Positions 9,566 to 19,010 of a stretch of 42,349 nucleotides of DNA are shown piece after piece. A model generated the notes under the pieces. It did not search any database. It saw nothing but the letters and a program-made list of their open reading frames with translations, and had not been told where the DNA came from. Origin of the DNA: Rhodospirillales bacterium (lineage in GTDB: Bacteria; Pseudomonadota; Alphaproteobacteria; Rhodospirillales; Casp-alpha2); NCBI GenBank assembly GCA_021775095.1, contig JAJFII010000053.1:1-42349 (forward strand), in the 5' to 3' direction. The position numbers were made by a program, and so were the translations under genes. Numbering within the stretch: position 1 is the first letter of the stretch; each line of letters starts with the position of its first letter.

Positions 9566-12043
9566 TCACGGCGACTTCACATTGTCATTGGTCTTGGGCC
9601 CGGGTGCGGCTTGGCTGGCCTCGGCCCGCCACCAGACGATCGCCGTTTGTACGGCTGTTTCCATTTCCGGCATGAGAGTTTGAAGAGCCGTGACATCGGA
9701 TGATTTTTCCTCGATGATCGCCGCCAGTCGGCAAACCCGGCTCGCGAACATAGAGTCGCTGACACCTTTCATGGCGTGGGCCGCTTCGCGGACTTGAGCG
9801 GAATCACCGTCCTGAACGCCTTGCTGTACCTCTTCGAATCGGGATTTTAAGGCGGTTTGCGCTTCATGCAAAAGTGCTGAAACGGTATCAGCACCCAACT
9901 GTTGCCGATATGAGTTGAGTTTTTCTGCATCGCCGGCCGGTAGGATACCGGAGTCTGCGGCTGGTTCGGCGCGTGAGTTCGAATTGTTTTGGATGGGTAA
10001 GGAAGTGGCTTCTGGGGCAGGGGTTCGCAAAATTCCCCGGCGTTCTCTTTTTCTGTGGGCCGCAAGAGTTTCCGCCAATTGCAGTTCCGTGAACGGTTTG
10101 GTTAATACGCCGTCCATTCCAGCTTCCATGAATACCACATGGCGTTCGGCAAAGGCTTCAGCGGTCACCCCGATAATCGGCAGGTTTTTGCCGATATGTG
10201 TTGCGCGGATTGCCTGGGTCGCATCGATGCCGTTCATTTCTGGCATATGGACGTCCATTAAAATGAGATCTGCCCAACCGTCCCTGGACGCCTCTACGGC
10301 CAATTTGCCGTTTTCGACGTGATTAACCTTGTGCCCGAATTTCTCCAGAAATGCTTTAGCGATGACGGCATTCACTTCATTGTCTTCGGCAAGCAAAATA
10401 TTAAGTGGTTCGATGGTTTGGGTCCGGTCGTAGGTTTTGCGCAAGGAGATGGCATCCGCTTCGGATTTTGTCGCCCGGTCAAAGGGTAAATACACATGAA
10501 ATGTTGTGCCTTTACCAAGATCACTTTCCGCATCGATCGAGCCGCCCATTAATTCCGTCAGCTCCTTAACGATAGACAGCCCGAGACCGGTTCCCCCGTG
10601 TTTGCGGGTGATTGTGTTGTCTTCCTGGGTAAAGGCATCAAAAATGGCATCAACCCGATGCGCCGCAATCCCGGCACCCGTATCGCGGACCGAAAAGTGC
10701 AGAACATGGCCATTAATGTTTACCACGGGACTGCCGACGTCGGGAAGTTCCTCTATGGTCAGGGTAATTTTCCCGGCTTCCGTAAATTTGATCGCATTGC
10801 TCAAGAGGTTCCATAAAATTTGGCGTAAACGATGCGCATCGCCTTTAACTATCAGTTGAGAACCGACACCATCATCGACGACGAGGTCTAATCCTTTGTC
10901 ATCGGCTAAACCTTGAAAGGGTGTGGTGATGGTTGATATGAGATTTCGTAAGTTGAATGGATGGTTTTCAAGTTCCAGTCCGCCGGCCTCAATTTTACTC
11001 ATATCCAGGACGTCATTGATGATCGACAGCAGGGTTTTTCCAGACGACAGAATGGTCTCTACTTTTTTGATTTGATCCTGATCCAGGTGCGTATCTTTTA
11101 GGAGCTGTGCCAACCCCAATACGCCGTTTAGGGGGGTCCGGATTTCATGGCTCATGGTTGCCAGAAAATTCGACTTGGCAAGATTTGCGGCTTCGGCTGC
11201 CAGGGCAGTAGACTGCAATTCGGCGGTCCTTTTTTTGACAGTGTTTTCAAGCGACAGGCCTGTCTGGCGGAGGATTTCTTCAGCCTCGTTGCGCTCCTGG
11301 TTGCGCTCGCCGATAATCCGCAAAAGTGAGTTAATGGATTCCGCCAGAATATGAAACTCATCATCCCGATTGCGCTCGGATGTCGTCAACCGGGTTAATT
11401 CCGGCTGGTCCGGATCCGCTTTGGTGAGTGCGGTCGACATCAGATAGAGGGGTTTTGCCAGCAGGTGATAAAAGGCCAGGCTCAAAATCACAGCCAGAAA
11501 AAGAGTGCGTACGACGTCTAATATCATTGTGAAAACGGATCGTTGAAACAATTCGATGGCAACCAAATAGGGTGCCGTTTTAACGCGAATTTCGCCTGCG
11601 GAAACGGCCGCATCCTCGGCGAACCTCAATTCAATTCTGTGTTCTTTTAATCCACCAAAGATCACGTCGGTAATCCATCTGAAACTATCCACCGACAAGA
11701 TCGTTTGTGTTTCCGGTTCCGGCCTGGACTGTCGGGTCAGTTCGGTACCAATGTTGTCGTGAATGCTGACACCGACGATTGACTTAAACGCAAAAAGCCC
11801 TTGGGCGACTTCCTCTGCCAGTTCGATTTCAAGATTGTAGGCCGCCCGGGCTGCGGTTTGATGGACGGTACTGACAACCTGATGAACGGTTTCGTCAAAG
11901 GTTTGAATTTCGCTTTTGAAATCAAAATAAACCTGAATGAGACTGAGCAGAAATCCTACGGCAAATGAGATCAGGACAACGTCACGGGTTTGCTTATAGG
12001 CAATCCGTTTGCGCAGAGGGACCGACGTTTTGCGACCTCTCAT
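9566..12043 (-). CDS. membrane hybrid histidine kinase with receiver and Hpt domains
   Basis: 825-residue BarA/ArcB-like phosphorelay protein. Parts in order: TM1 (about 22-41), a periplasmic domain of about 130 residues, TM2 (about 172-195), HAMP and a coiled coil (about 196-290), HisKA with phospho-acceptor His299 in '[11 protein letters not shown]', HATPase with 'NLLSNAIKF' and 'DTGAGI', a receiver with acceptor Asp597 in '[12 protein letters not shown]', and a C-terminal Hpt domain with His756 in '[10 protein letters not shown]'. It thus has a full His-Asp-His relay but no output domain, so a separate regulator must receive the phosphate. The start has a strong ribosome site (GAGGTGA) before ATG 12043. 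The next gene upstream on the same strand, about 100 bp away, is a periplasmic glycine-betaine-type binding protein, a likely sensory partner (inference). Confidence 0.93.
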   Translation of the reverse strand: MRGRKTSVPLRKRIAYKQTRDVVLISFAVGFLLSLIQVYFDFKSEIQTFDETVHQVVSTVHQTAARAAYNLEIELAEEVAQGLFAFKSIVGVSIHDNIGTELTRQSRPEPETQTILSVDSFRWITDVIFGGLKEHRIELRFAEDAAVSAGEIRVKTAPYLVAIELFQRSVFTMILDVVRTLFLAVILSLAFYHLLAKPLYLMSTALTKADPDQPELTRLTTSERNRDDEFHILAESINSLLRIIGERNQERNEAEEILRQTGLSLENTVKKRTAELQSTALAAEAANLAKSNFLATMSHEIRTPLNGVLGLAQLLKDTHLDQDQIKKVETILSSGKTLLSIINDVLDMSKIEAGGLELENHPFNLRNLISTITTPFQGLADDKGLDLVVDDGVGSQLIVKGDAHRLRQILWNLLSNAIKFTEAGKITLTIEELPDVGSPVVNINGHVLHFSVRDTGAGIAAHRVDAIFDAFTQEDNTITRKHGGTGLGLSIVKELTELMGGSIDAESDLGKGTTFHVYLPFDRATKSEADAISLRKTYDRTQTIEPLNILLAEDNEVNAVIAKAFLEKFGHKVNHVENGKLAVEASRDGWADLILMDVHMPEMNGIDATQAIRATHIGKNLPIIGVTAEAFAERHVVFMEAGMDGVLTKPFTELQLAETLAAHRKRERRGILRTPAPEATSLPIQNNSNSRAEPAADSGILPAGDAEKLNSYRQQLGADTVSALLHEAQTALKSRFEEVQQGVQDGDSAQVREAAHAMKGVSDSMFASRVCRLAAIIEEKSSDVTALQTLMPEMETAVQTAIVWWRAEASQAAPGPKTNDNVKSP

Positions 12044-12146
12044 AGGCTCACCTCAAAATCAAAACGGGTAGCCATTTTTGCAAATGTATATGGCAGGGGA
12101 TGCCTCTGAAATACCGAAACTGGAGCGGCCGCTGAGGCAATGAGGT

Positions 12147-13127
12147 CTACCCCGTACAAGCGGTTTTCCCTAAGCGGCTCCACACCGGTTTATTCTCAGA
12201 CAACCAGCGGTCTGCGGCCTGATCGTGGGTGAGGCCATCGGCGTCGACAAGGGCGGCCAAATTGCTGATCATGGGGTTGGTGAAATCCAGATCCCGGAGG
12301 ATGGCGGCTGCGCAGGGCCAATTGTTCTGTAAGCCAATCCATGCCACTTTTTTAAGCCACCCGTTTTTTGGATTGCCGCAATCGTGTTTTCGTTGCCTAT
12401 TGACACCCCAGGAGGGATCCGTTTCACAACGCGCATGGTGGTCTGGAAACTCGACAAATTTTCCCTTATATCTGTCCTCGACCCAGTTGGGACTCCAGTT
12501 AAACAATACGATCGGTTTGTTGTTGGCATTTGCTTTTTTGAGGGCAACCCACAGATCGTCGGCATGTTTAACCGCATCGACACGAAACCCAAGGTCCAGG
12601 GCTCTTATGCGGGCGCGTTCGGGTTTTTCCCAGGGACCAGCCAGATATCGACCGAGCTTGCTGGTGTCACCGTCGGCAAACAGGGACGCACATGTCCTCA
12701 GGGCCCGCCAATCGGGCAATCCAGGGCAGACCTTCTCCACATACTCGGGGTACCACCATTCTTCACGCGTTGTCGCGCTGTGGGTCCCGACGTCAACAAT
12801 TTGGCCGAATTTCAACACCCGCTCGAAGTCGGCCGCCATGGTTCCTTCCCACACCTCGACCTGAATATGTTCCAGCCCCCGATGCAAATGGCTCCACTGG
12901 TTTTTGGTTTCCAGTTCAACATATGCGACCTTGTATCCATATGTTTTGTAAATCTGGCCCAATACCTTCGACAGGACGATTTGGCTGGTCCAGTTATTTA
13001 GTATGATACGAAGCGGTTTCGAAGACTCGGGAGGTTTGGCAAAAACGACAGCCGAAAACAAAAACGACAAAATCATTTGCAGGGTGAATAGTTTCCCAAA
13101 TTCGCGGCAAGCAGCCAAAGGGTTCAT
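12147..13127 (-). CDS. glycine-betaine/proline-type periplasmic substrate-binding protein (OpuAC family)
   Basis: 326 residues with a Sec signal peptide (hydrophobic about 15-29, likely cleavage after 'VVFA') and an OpuAC/ProX-type fold. Family features include 'LRIILNNWTSQIVLSKVLGQI' at the mature N-terminus, 'VEVWEGTMAADF', 'GTHSATTREEWWYPEYV' and 'IVLFNWSPNWVEDRYKG'. Several tryptophans could form the aromatic cage used to bind quaternary amines, but I cannot assign them without a structure. There is no permease or ATPase gene nearby; the neighbour is a hybrid histidine kinase on the same strand. It may therefore report a ligand to that kinase rather than feed a transporter (inference), or it may serve a transporter encoded elsewhere. 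Confidence 0.85.
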   Translation of the reverse strand: MNPLAACREFGKLFTLQMILSFLFSAVVFAKPPESSKPLRIILNNWTSQIVLSKVLGQIYKTYGYKVAYVELETKNQWSHLHRGLEHIQVEVWEGTMAADFERVLKFGQIVDVGTHSATTREEWWYPEYVEKVCPGLPDWRALRTCASLFADGDTSKLGRYLAGPWEKPERARIRALDLGFRVDAVKHADDLWVALKKANANNKPIVLFNWSPNWVEDRYKGKFVEFPDHHARCETDPSWGVNRQRKHDCGNPKNGWLKKVAWIGLQNNWPCAAAILRDLDFTNPMISNLAALVDADGLTHDQAADRWLSENKPVWSRLGKTACTG

Positions 13128-13423
13128 TGTGGAGCACTTCCATTTTGATGGGTTTTCGAACCGTCAATTTCAAGGTATGTAAAAAACACCTAACATAAAG
13201 GGATTATCGAGTTTTCCGGTAATATCTGGATAAATTCTATCACACGATCAGACCGATCTTGATTACGTTATGTTTCGGTTTGTAAAGCTCGGGCGGGGCC
13301 GGTTAACGCCATTTTCAGATTAACCGACCAGTGCCGGGTATGGGTTGCGGATCAATTGCCCAACAAATTATGCAAAACCGCAACGAATGATCCAAAAATC
13401 GCCGGAAACCTTTTGGCCGATTG
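13128..13423. other. intergenic gap between plsY and the binding-protein gene
   Basis: About 295 bp in which I see no gene and no clear structure. It should contain the promoter for the leftward binding-protein/kinase pair, and possibly the end of the pyrBC-plsY transcript, but neither could be fixed. Confidence 0.4.
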
Positions 13424-14038
13424 TTATTTGGACGAACCGCCAATTTTGCTTTCGTCGCCGCGGATCAAACGGCCAATGTTCTGGTGGTGTCTGACGATAG
13501 CCAACAAGGCCAAAGCCGCCGCCATCAGACTGATGTCAAGGCGTCCGAACCACCAGGCAAAGGCAGGAGCAGTGGCCAGGGCGAGCAGGGCAGCCAGCGA
13601 CGAATAACGAAAAATACCGGCGGCGAAGGCCCATGTGGCGCAAGCCGCTGCGCCAACCATCCAACTGCTGGCCAACAGGACCCCTAAGGTTGTCGCCACG
13701 CCCTTTCCGCCCTTAAATTTTAGCCAGATAGGAAAATTGTGGCCAAAAACGGCCATAAACCCGGCAACCAGCCCCGCTTCCGTACCCAGCCATAATGCCG
13801 CACTGATGGCCGCCGCAGCTCCCTTGCCGCTGTCGCAGACCAGGGTCAGAAAGGCCAGCACCTTATTGCCCGTGCGTAAAACGTTGGTGGCACCAATGTT
13901 ACCGGACCCGATGTCGCGGATATCGCCCAATCCAGCAAGACGGGTAAATACCAGGCCAAAGGGAATGGATCCCAGCGCGTACCCCAAAAAGCCGGCGATC
14001 GCATTGGTTTCAGTGAGATGGGAGATAAAGCTGTCCAT
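13424..14038 (-). CDS. plsY: acyl-phosphate glycerol-3-phosphate acyltransferase PlsY
   Basis: 204-residue inner-membrane enzyme that makes lysophosphatidic acid from acyl-phosphate and glycerol-3-phosphate, the first acylation of phospholipid synthesis. All three PlsY motifs are present: 'GSIPFG' near residue 23, 'GSGNIGATNVLR' near 45, and 'GHNFPIWLKFKGGKGVAT' near 100. Between them are five or so hydrophobic membrane segments. The ATG at 14038 begins 2 bp after the pyrC stop, so it is part of the pyrB-pyrC-plsY operon. Length is normal. Confidence 0.96.
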   Translation of the reverse strand: MDSFISHLTETNAIAGFLGYALGSIPFGLVFTRLAGLGDIRDIGSGNIGATNVLRTGNKVLAFLTLVCDSGKGAAAAISAALWLGTEAGLVAGFMAVFGHNFPIWLKFKGGKGVATTLGVLLASSWMVGAAACATWAFAAGIFRYSSLAALLALATAPAFAWWFGRLDISLMAAALALLAIVRHHQNIGRLIRGDESKIGGSSK

Positions 14039-14040
14039 GG

Positions 14041-15354
14041 TCAGTCGGTCGCGTCAAATACAAGACGGCCATCAATAACCGTTTTCAGAACCCGTCCCTG
14101 GACGGGGCGACCATCAAAGGGCGAGTTTTTCGATTTCGATTTGAGGGTCTTGTCCTCGACCTTCCAGCCGCGCTCAATATCGACGATCGTGAAATCAGCC
14201 CGGCGTCCGGTTTCCAGGCGTCCGGTTTCCAATCCCAGCAACTCGGCTGGTCGGCGGGTTACCAAATCGAAGGCCTGCAACAAGGTAAGATGACCGTTGT
14301 GGTAAAGCTCAAGAGTAATCGGCAGCAGGGTTTCCAGGCCAACACCACCCGGTGCCGCCTCGCTAAATGGCAGTCGTTTCGATTCTTCGTCCTGCGGGCA
14401 GTGATCTGATGCAATGGCATCGATGGTGCCATCCTTGAGACCTTCAATAACCGCTTGGCGGTCAGACTCAGCGCGTAACGGCGGCGACAGTTTTGCGAAG
14501 GTCCGGTAGTCACCGATGGCCAGTTCATTGAGGGCAAAATAGGGCGGCGATGTGTCACAGGTAATGGCCAATCCACGGGCTTTAGCCTGGCGCACCGCAT
14601 CAATGGCGTCCGAAGTTGACAAATGGGCAAAATGCAGGCGGCCTCCGGTCAATTCAGCCAAACGGATATCGCGTTCGACAATAATAATTTCCGCTTCCCT
14701 GGGGATTCCTGTCAGACCCAGGCGTGTTGCTGTTTCACCGGCGTTCATAACACCGTCGCGGGCCAGGTTTGGTTCCTCGGGATGCTGGACAATCAATAAA
14801 CCGAAGGTGCTGGCATAACTGAGGGTACGTCGCATAAGCTGGATGTCGGCAATGGTATGAAACCCGTCCGTAAATGCAACGGCACCGGCTTCCTTCAGCA
14901 TGCCCAGTTCTGCGATTTCCCGACCTTCCAGGTTCTTACTGACGGCCCCGTAGGGGTAGACTTTGCTAAGCCCCAGTTTACGGGCCCGACGGGCGACAAA
15001 TTCGACGCCCGACATATCATCAATCACAGGTTGGGTATTGGGCAAGCAGATAATGGTGGTCACGCCACCGGCAACGGCGGATCTCCCTGCGGTTTCAAGG
15101 GTTTCTTTATGCTCTTCACCGGGTTCGCCCAAATGGGCCCGCATGTCGATCAGGCCGGGGACCAGGCACAGGCCCTGGCAGTCAATCAGTTTCGAGTTGG
15201 CACGCGGTTTGCCGTTGTTCAGATGGGCACCGATATCGGCAACGATCTCGCCGTTACATAAAATACCAGCCAATTCGTCACGGCCACTGGCCGGATCAAT
15301 GATCCGGGCATTGGTATAGAGACGGTGGGTCGGACTTTCATTGGATGGTGCCAT
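14041..15354 (-). CDS. pyrC: class I dihydroorotase (PyrC) with an altered metal site
   Basis: 437-residue amidohydrolase of the class I dihydroorotase type, third step of pyrimidine synthesis. It starts at ATG 15354, overlapping the pyrB stop by one base (TGATG); a GTG at 15357 is an alternative. The family's usual D-x-H-x-H-L-R motif reads here D70-M-R72-A-H74-L-G76, so the first metal histidine is Arg72 and the substrate-binding Arg is Gly76. Other expected positions are kept: Asp163, His191, His244 and Asp317 ('IASDHCPQ'). Such damage is known in the inactive PyrC-prime of Pseudomonas, which instead helps aspartate carbamoyltransferase assemble. It may therefore be a structural partner of PyrB, with the active enzyme elsewhere (inference). 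No frameshift is seen. Confidence 0.88.
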   Translation of the reverse strand: MAPSNESPTHRLYTNARIIDPASGRDELAGILCNGEIVADIGAHLNNGKPRANSKLIDCQGLCLVPGLIDMRAHLGEPGEEHKETLETAGRSAVAGGVTTIICLPNTQPVIDDMSGVEFVARRARKLGLSKVYPYGAVSKNLEGREIAELGMLKEAGAVAFTDGFHTIADIQLMRRTLSYASTFGLLIVQHPEEPNLARDGVMNAGETATRLGLTGIPREAEIIIVERDIRLAELTGGRLHFAHLSTSDAIDAVRQAKARGLAITCDTSPPYFALNELAIGDYRTFAKLSPPLRAESDRQAVIEGLKDGTIDAIASDHCPQDEESKRLPFSEAAPGGVGLETLLPITLELYHNGHLTLLQAFDLVTRRPAELLGLETGRLETGRRADFTIVDIERGWKVEDKTLKSKSKNSPFDGRPVQGRVLKTVIDGRLVFDATD

Positions 15355-16325
15355 CACAAATTCCTGGTGTCCAGGGCGTCGAGATTAGCCGTTAACACTT
15401 CAAGGCAGGCCATACGTACGGCTACACCCATCTCGACTTGCTCGCGGATGACACTGCGGCCAAAGTCGTCAGCCAGATCTGAATCAATTTCGACGCCCCG
15501 GTTCATCGGCCCCGGATGCATGATCAAGGCGTTGTCCTTGGCATTGGAAAGTTTAGCCTCATCCAAACCGAAGAATTTGAAATATTCGCGAATAGACGGG
15601 AAAAAATTGCCCTGCATCCGTTCCCGTTGTAGGCGCAGCATCATCACAATGTCTACGCCTTTCAAGCCTTCCGCCATGTCCTGAAAGACTTCCACACCTA
15701 ACCGTTCGACCTCAGCCGGAAGTAGAGTGTTGGGGGCGATAAGGCGCACCCGGGCACCCATGGTGTTAAGCAAATGAATATTTGAGCGGGCGACCCGGGA
15801 ATGTAAAATATCGCCGCAAATGGCAATCACCAGACCGCCTAAGCGGCCCAGTCTTCGTCGGATCGTCAAGGCATCCAGCAAGGCTTGCGTCGGATGCTCA
15901 TGCGCACCATCACCGCCGTTTATGACGGCGCAATTGACCTTCTCAGATAACAGGGAAACCGCCCCGGATTCATGGTGACGTACAACCAGGACATCAGGAT
16001 GCATGGCGTTTAGGGTCATCGCCGTATCGATCAGAGTTTCGCCTTTTTTGACGGAACTTGTCGACACCGACATGTTAATCACATCGCCGCCCAAGCGTTT
16101 TCCTGCCAGTTCGAAGGAGGTCCGGGTCCGGGTTGAGTCTTCAAAAAACAGATTAATGATGGTCCGTCCGCTGAGGATTGACTTCTTTTTATTGACCTGG
16201 CGGTTTTGCAGAACGTAGGTTTCGGATCGATCAAGAAGACTCGTAATTTCTTCCGGCGATAACCCCTCTATGCCGAGGAGATGCCGACGGAGATATCGCG
16301 GTGGGGTCTGCTCATCTTCGTTCAT
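15354..16325 (-). CDS. pyrB: aspartate carbamoyltransferase catalytic chain
   Basis: 323-residue enzyme joining carbamoyl phosphate and aspartate, the second step of pyrimidine synthesis. It shows the carbamoyl-phosphate loop '[15 protein letters not shown]', the '[12 protein letters not shown]' loop, 'VVRHHESGA', '[16 protein letters not shown]' and the C-terminal '[16 protein letters not shown]'. The ATG at 16325 fits the family N-terminus. It is the first gene of a tight operon with pyrC (one-base overlap) and plsY. No regulatory chain (pyrI) is present, consistent with the PyrB-PyrC-type complexes of other proteobacteria. A short upstream gap (16326 on) leads into the accessory islet. Confidence 0.97.
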   Translation of the reverse strand: MNEDEQTPPRYLRRHLLGIEGLSPEEITSLLDRSETYVLQNRQVNKKKSILSGRTIINLFFEDSTRTRTSFELAGKRLGGDVINMSVSTSSVKKGETLIDTAMTLNAMHPDVLVVRHHESGAVSLLSEKVNCAVINGGDGAHEHPTQALLDALTIRRRLGRLGGLVIAICGDILHSRVARSNIHLLNTMGARVRLIAPNTLLPAEVERLGVEVFQDMAEGLKGVDIVMMLRLQRERMQGNFFPSIREYFKFFGLDEAKLSNAKDNALIMHPGPMNRGVEIDSDLADDFGRSVIREQVEMGVAVRMACLEVLTANLDALDTRNL

Positions 16326-16548
16326 AGGGCGGGACTATAGAAACCCGTGCGGTTCTAATCAAGATACTGAATTACTCTTTTTGATGCCCGTTTCTGCTTG
16401 CCCTTTCCGCGACGGGCGGCCTTTGGTTGCATCCGAACTGCGGCGTTAAGTATCCCCTGTGGTTGAGCGGATGAGCGTCCGCCTCGCTTAGCAAACTCTG
16501 ACGTTTCAGCACCGCCGGCGGGTCGAATTCGGTGCCGCCAGGGGGTGC
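16326..16548. other. intergenic region upstream of pyrB
   Basis: About 220 bp between the pyrB start and the degenerate repeat copy. No gene is recognised. It must contain the pyrB promoter, since pyrB is read leftwards, but none could be assigned confidently. It is also the left border of the accessory islet. Confidence 0.4.
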
Positions 16549-16685
16549 GCCAGAAAACGCACGATGGGGTTTATTTGCAAGTGCACACCCGGGCTGAAAA
16601 CAATGCACGAATATTGCCTGCATGTTCTTGCGCTTGGCTTCCTGTCTACGTACCCTTCCGGGCAAACGGACGGATATACAATTTG
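16549..16685 (+). repeat. degenerate copy of the MITE-like repeat (copy A)
   Basis: The segment aligns without gaps to the right half of the full element at 19870-20138. Over 75 bases beginning GAAAACAA (16597 and 20034) I count about 16 differences by eye; similarity continues to the left to about 16549. The outer inverted repeat is no longer recognisable. It shows that the open frame extending upstream of the sulfotransferase start is repeat-derived and not part of that protein. Confidence 0.7.
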
Positions 16686-16746
16686 CGGTCCCGGGTTCAG
16701 GGTCGTCGCCGTTCGACCAAGATCGAGGTTTAAAAAGGACGCCCCC

Positions 16747-17601
16747 TTGACACAAAGCGCATTCACCGTCGCCCATGATCGATTGCGGGACCTGTTTGAC
16801 AAACGGCTGGTCTTAATTGTCGGTGCAACGCGGTGGGGAACAGCCTGGGTCCAGCAATGTATGGATACCCACCCGGACATCTGTGCCAAGGGAGAAGGCC
16901 ATTTCACTGATGTGTTGTTCCCAAAAATTGCCAAGGCTTTTGATGACTACAACCTGGAAAGCGAAAAGATTGGTAACCGTCTGCAATTGGCGGGCCTGCC
17001 GGGCAATGCCGCCGGTTACACCTACAACGATGTGGATCATATGTTGAAAACCGCCATAGGTCTGGCCCTGGATCGGTGGTTGGATGGGCGCGATCCGATT
17101 TGCCTGGTCGAGAAAACCCCCGAACATGTTTTGAGTTTGGACGTTCTGGACCGGGTGTTGCCGCATGCTCATATCCTGCACGTGGTCCGCGATGGACGGG
17201 ACGAGGCGGTCTCCGCCTGGGAGTTTAATTTGGGCATCAGTCGCGGTGATTTTCCAAAACAGTATCCGACTTTCGCAGATTTCGTCGAAACCTTTGCCCA
17301 GGCCTGGGGGCGGAGTATCGGTTCGGCCAGGGCTTTTGGCCGACGTCATCCGGACCGGTACCTTGAAATTCGCTGTGATGACATCACCGGGGCGACAGCC
17401 GACGTGGTGCAGACGGTTCTCGGTTATGCCCAGGTTGAAGTGACGCCGGAGATTATCCAGGCTTGCGCCGACGCGGCCTGGGATGTCTCGCCTCTCGATC
17501 TGGAACATGGAATTTGGAAAAGCACTTTCGACGACCAAGCCCATCGTCTGTTTAAACGCCATGGCGGTGAGTTGCTTAAACTGTTGGACTTTGATGCATA
17601 A
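16747..17601 (+). CDS. sulfotransferase-family protein
   Basis: 284-residue PAPS-dependent sulfotransferase-like protein. The 5'-phosphosulfate loop is 'LIVGATRWGTAWVQQ' near residue 20, and the 3'-phosphate motif is 'LHVVRDGRDEAVSAWEF' near 140, both in the expected order. No signal peptide or membrane segment is seen, so it is probably cytoplasmic. I chose the TTG at 16747 because AAAAGGAC precedes it at ribosome-site distance, and because the longer frame (to 16564) runs through a repeat copy. The acceptor is unknown: glycans, lipids and small metabolites are all possible. It is the first gene of the islet between pyrB and the ruvX block, which suggests acquired DNA. Confidence 0.82.
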   Translation: MTQSAFTVAHDRLRDLFDKRLVLIVGATRWGTAWVQQCMDTHPDICAKGEGHFTDVLFPKIAKAFDDYNLESEKIGNRLQLAGLPGNAAGYTYNDVDHMLKTAIGLALDRWLDGRDPICLVEKTPEHVLSLDVLDRVLPHAHILHVVRDGRDEAVSAWEFNLGISRGDFPKQYPTFADFVETFAQAWGRSIGSARAFGRRHPDRYLEIRCDDITGATADVVQTVLGYAQVEVTPEIIQACADAAWDVSPLDLEHGIWKSTFDDQAHRLFKRHGGELLKLLDFDA

Positions 17602-17605
17602 TATG

Positions 17606-17642
17606 GTATGCAAGACACATTGCTGTAAGTATAGTTGCATAC
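17606..17642. promoter_or_regulatory. inverted repeat upstream of XRE gene, candidate operator
   Basis: Perfect 8-bp arms GTATGCAA (17606-17613) and TTGCATAC (17635-17642), 21 bp apart, lie 47 bp before the XRE start codon. Two such half-sites about two helical turns apart would suit dimeric autoregulation by the XRE protein. Inferred from position and symmetry only. Confidence 0.4.
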
Positions 17643-17688
17643 AATGCCATTTAGTGTAATGATAGATGATCTTTTTTAAGGAGCTAAA

Positions 17689-18063
17689 ATGCGTGTCACC
17701 AATCACCTGGACGCCGAAATCGGACGTCGACTTAGACAAGCCAGACTTGTTGAAAACCTAACCCAGGACGGTCTTGCACAGAAACTGAATATCAGTTTTC
17801 AGCAAGTCCAAAAATATGAAAATGGCACCAATCGGGTCAGTTCTTCCCGGTTGTGGGCAATTTCCCGGGTCCTGGGGCTACCAATCACCTACTTCTACGA
17901 GGGACTGGACGAAAGCCAGATTTCCGATGCCGTTGAAGGTGCCGATGATGGGGCCTTGCCGGATCGCACCATTCGGGTCGCGCGGATGCTCGACGAAATG
18001 CCCGATGGTGACGTTAAGGACAAGGTTTTTGGATTGATTAAGGCCTTTTCGAAAGCCAGTTAA
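17689..18063 (+). CDS. XRE-family transcriptional regulator
   Basis: 124-residue DNA-binding protein. The N-terminal helix-turn-helix (about 10-65) reads 'IGRRLRQARLVENLTQDGLA' followed by 'ISFQQVQKYENGTNRVSSSRL', the form common in alphaproteobacteria. The remainder is an acidic helical tail ending 'KVFGLIKAFSKAS', probably for dimerisation. The start has a strong ribosome site (AAGGAG at 17678-17683, five bases before the ATG). An inverted repeat at 17606-17642 could be its own operator. The next gene begins 23 bp downstream on the same strand, so the two are probably one transcript. The target genes are unknown; the unknown downstream protein is the natural candidate. Confidence 0.92.
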   Translation: MRVTNHLDAEIGRRLRQARLVENLTQDGLAQKLNISFQQVQKYENGTNRVSSSRLWAISRVLGLPITYFYEGLDESQISDAVEGADDGALPDRTIRVARMLDEMPDGDVKDKVFGLIKAFSKAS

Positions 18064-18086
18064 ACAACCTTAAAAAGCGAATTGGA

Positions 18087-19010
18087 ATGCTTGAGTTTTG
18101 GGGAGAATTTGGAAGGGTTCGCCTCGGTGGCGGACCCCAAGGAAGTGGCGTCTACTGGGTAGACGACGCTGGCAGCTGGAATAAATTTGACCCACTTCTT
18201 CCCAGCAATGCTTCTAATCAAGATTTCGATTCGCGGTTAAGAGACCGAAAAATCGCCTTTGGGTTAATGGGCATGGTTCGGATAAAAATAGACACTCGTT
18301 TCAAAAAAATAGAAATTCGTTGGAATGTACGTACGGTTCATCCCTTAACGATCGATACGATAACGACATTTTTAGAGGACTTTTGTTGTCAATATACAAC
18401 GCGAATTTGCTTTTATATCGATGCTTGGCACAGCGAAATATACAAACACGTAACGACTGCAATTGACCGCATTCAAGGTACAAAGCATTTCCGTAATGTA
18501 AAATTAATCGACCGATTTTTCCTCAAAACATTAGGCCTCAGGAGCGATGTTAATCGGACCCAATTAATAGATAAGTGTGTCCATATCTATGAAAAAACCG
18601 GCGGCGATTTAGGTGATCCTGATTTTCGAGAATTAATGCCTTATTTGTTGGTATACAAACCCGATGAGAAAGAGGATCAGATGATAATCGCGAATGCCGG
18701 GCATCGATCAGCCAATGCGAAAGTATATGGGGCCGCGTGGGCAAAGTTGGCGAATGGGTCGAAGTACGACAGTGACACTCCTGGGGCTTATTATTCAATG
18801 CGCGCCTCAGCGGCCTATTCAGACGTAATGGGAAGAGATGAACCGCGTATGGATCAGATAAGGGCAATAATGCAACGGCCAGATGACGAGCCGATCTGGT
18901 CATCGTACCAAAGGTTTCTATTCCGCGGCAGTCTTGAGGATGGAACTCCCGCGTTGATTTGCCTGTCTGACCTGAACGAGGGAATCGATATTCCGTTCCT
19001 GGTCTCTTGA
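18087..19010 (+). CDS. protein of unknown function in the XRE operon
   Basis: 307 residues, no signal peptide or membrane segment, and more AT-rich codon use than its neighbours. I do not recognise the N-terminal about 180 residues, which are rich in aromatic residues ('FCCQYTTRICFYIDAWHSEIY'). Residues about 185-305 ('FRELMPYLLVYKP', 'YGAAWAKLANG', 'IWSSYQRFLFRG', 'TPALICLSDL') faintly recall the PAS-like domains of small alphaproteobacterial proteins; this is a weak impression, not a call. It starts at ATG 18087, 23 bp after the XRE stop. Its last 93 bp (18918-19010) overlap, tail to tail, the convergent GNAT-like gene. Low-GC composition and location in the islet suggest horizontal origin. 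Confidence 0.65.
   Translation: MLEFWGEFGRVRLGGGPQGSGVYWVDDAGSWNKFDPLLPSNASNQDFDSRLRDRKIAFGLMGMVRIKIDTRFKKIEIRWNVRTVHPLTIDTITTFLEDFCCQYTTRICFYIDAWHSEIYKHVTTAIDRIQGTKHFRNVKLIDRFFLKTLGLRSDVNRTQLIDKCVHIYEKTGGDLGDPDFRELMPYLLVYKPDEKEDQMIIANAGHRSANAKVYGAAWAKLANGSKYDSDTPGAYYSMRASAAYSDVMGRDEPRMDQIRAIMQRPDDEPIWSSYQRFLFRGSLEDGTPALICLSDLNEGIDIPFLVS

Noticed and set aside
12301-13001. Several plus-strand frames opposite the binding-protein gene
   Set aside because: The minus-strand protein has a signal peptide and family motifs; the plus-strand frames show neither.
16564-16746. 61-codon upstream extension of the sulfotransferase
   Set aside because: It is derived from repeat copy A, lacks family similarity, and a better start (TTG 16747 with ribosome site) lies just before the conserved fold.
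16372-16776. Minus-strand frame of 134 codons near the sulfotransferase
   Set aside because: It runs through the degenerate repeat copy and the sulfotransferase start; the resemblance to the frame in copy B comes from repeat DNA, not from a shared protein.
16813-17739. 308-codon minus-strand frame opposite the sulfotransferase
   Set aside because: It is antisense to a gene with clear sulfotransferase motifs and has no motifs of its own.
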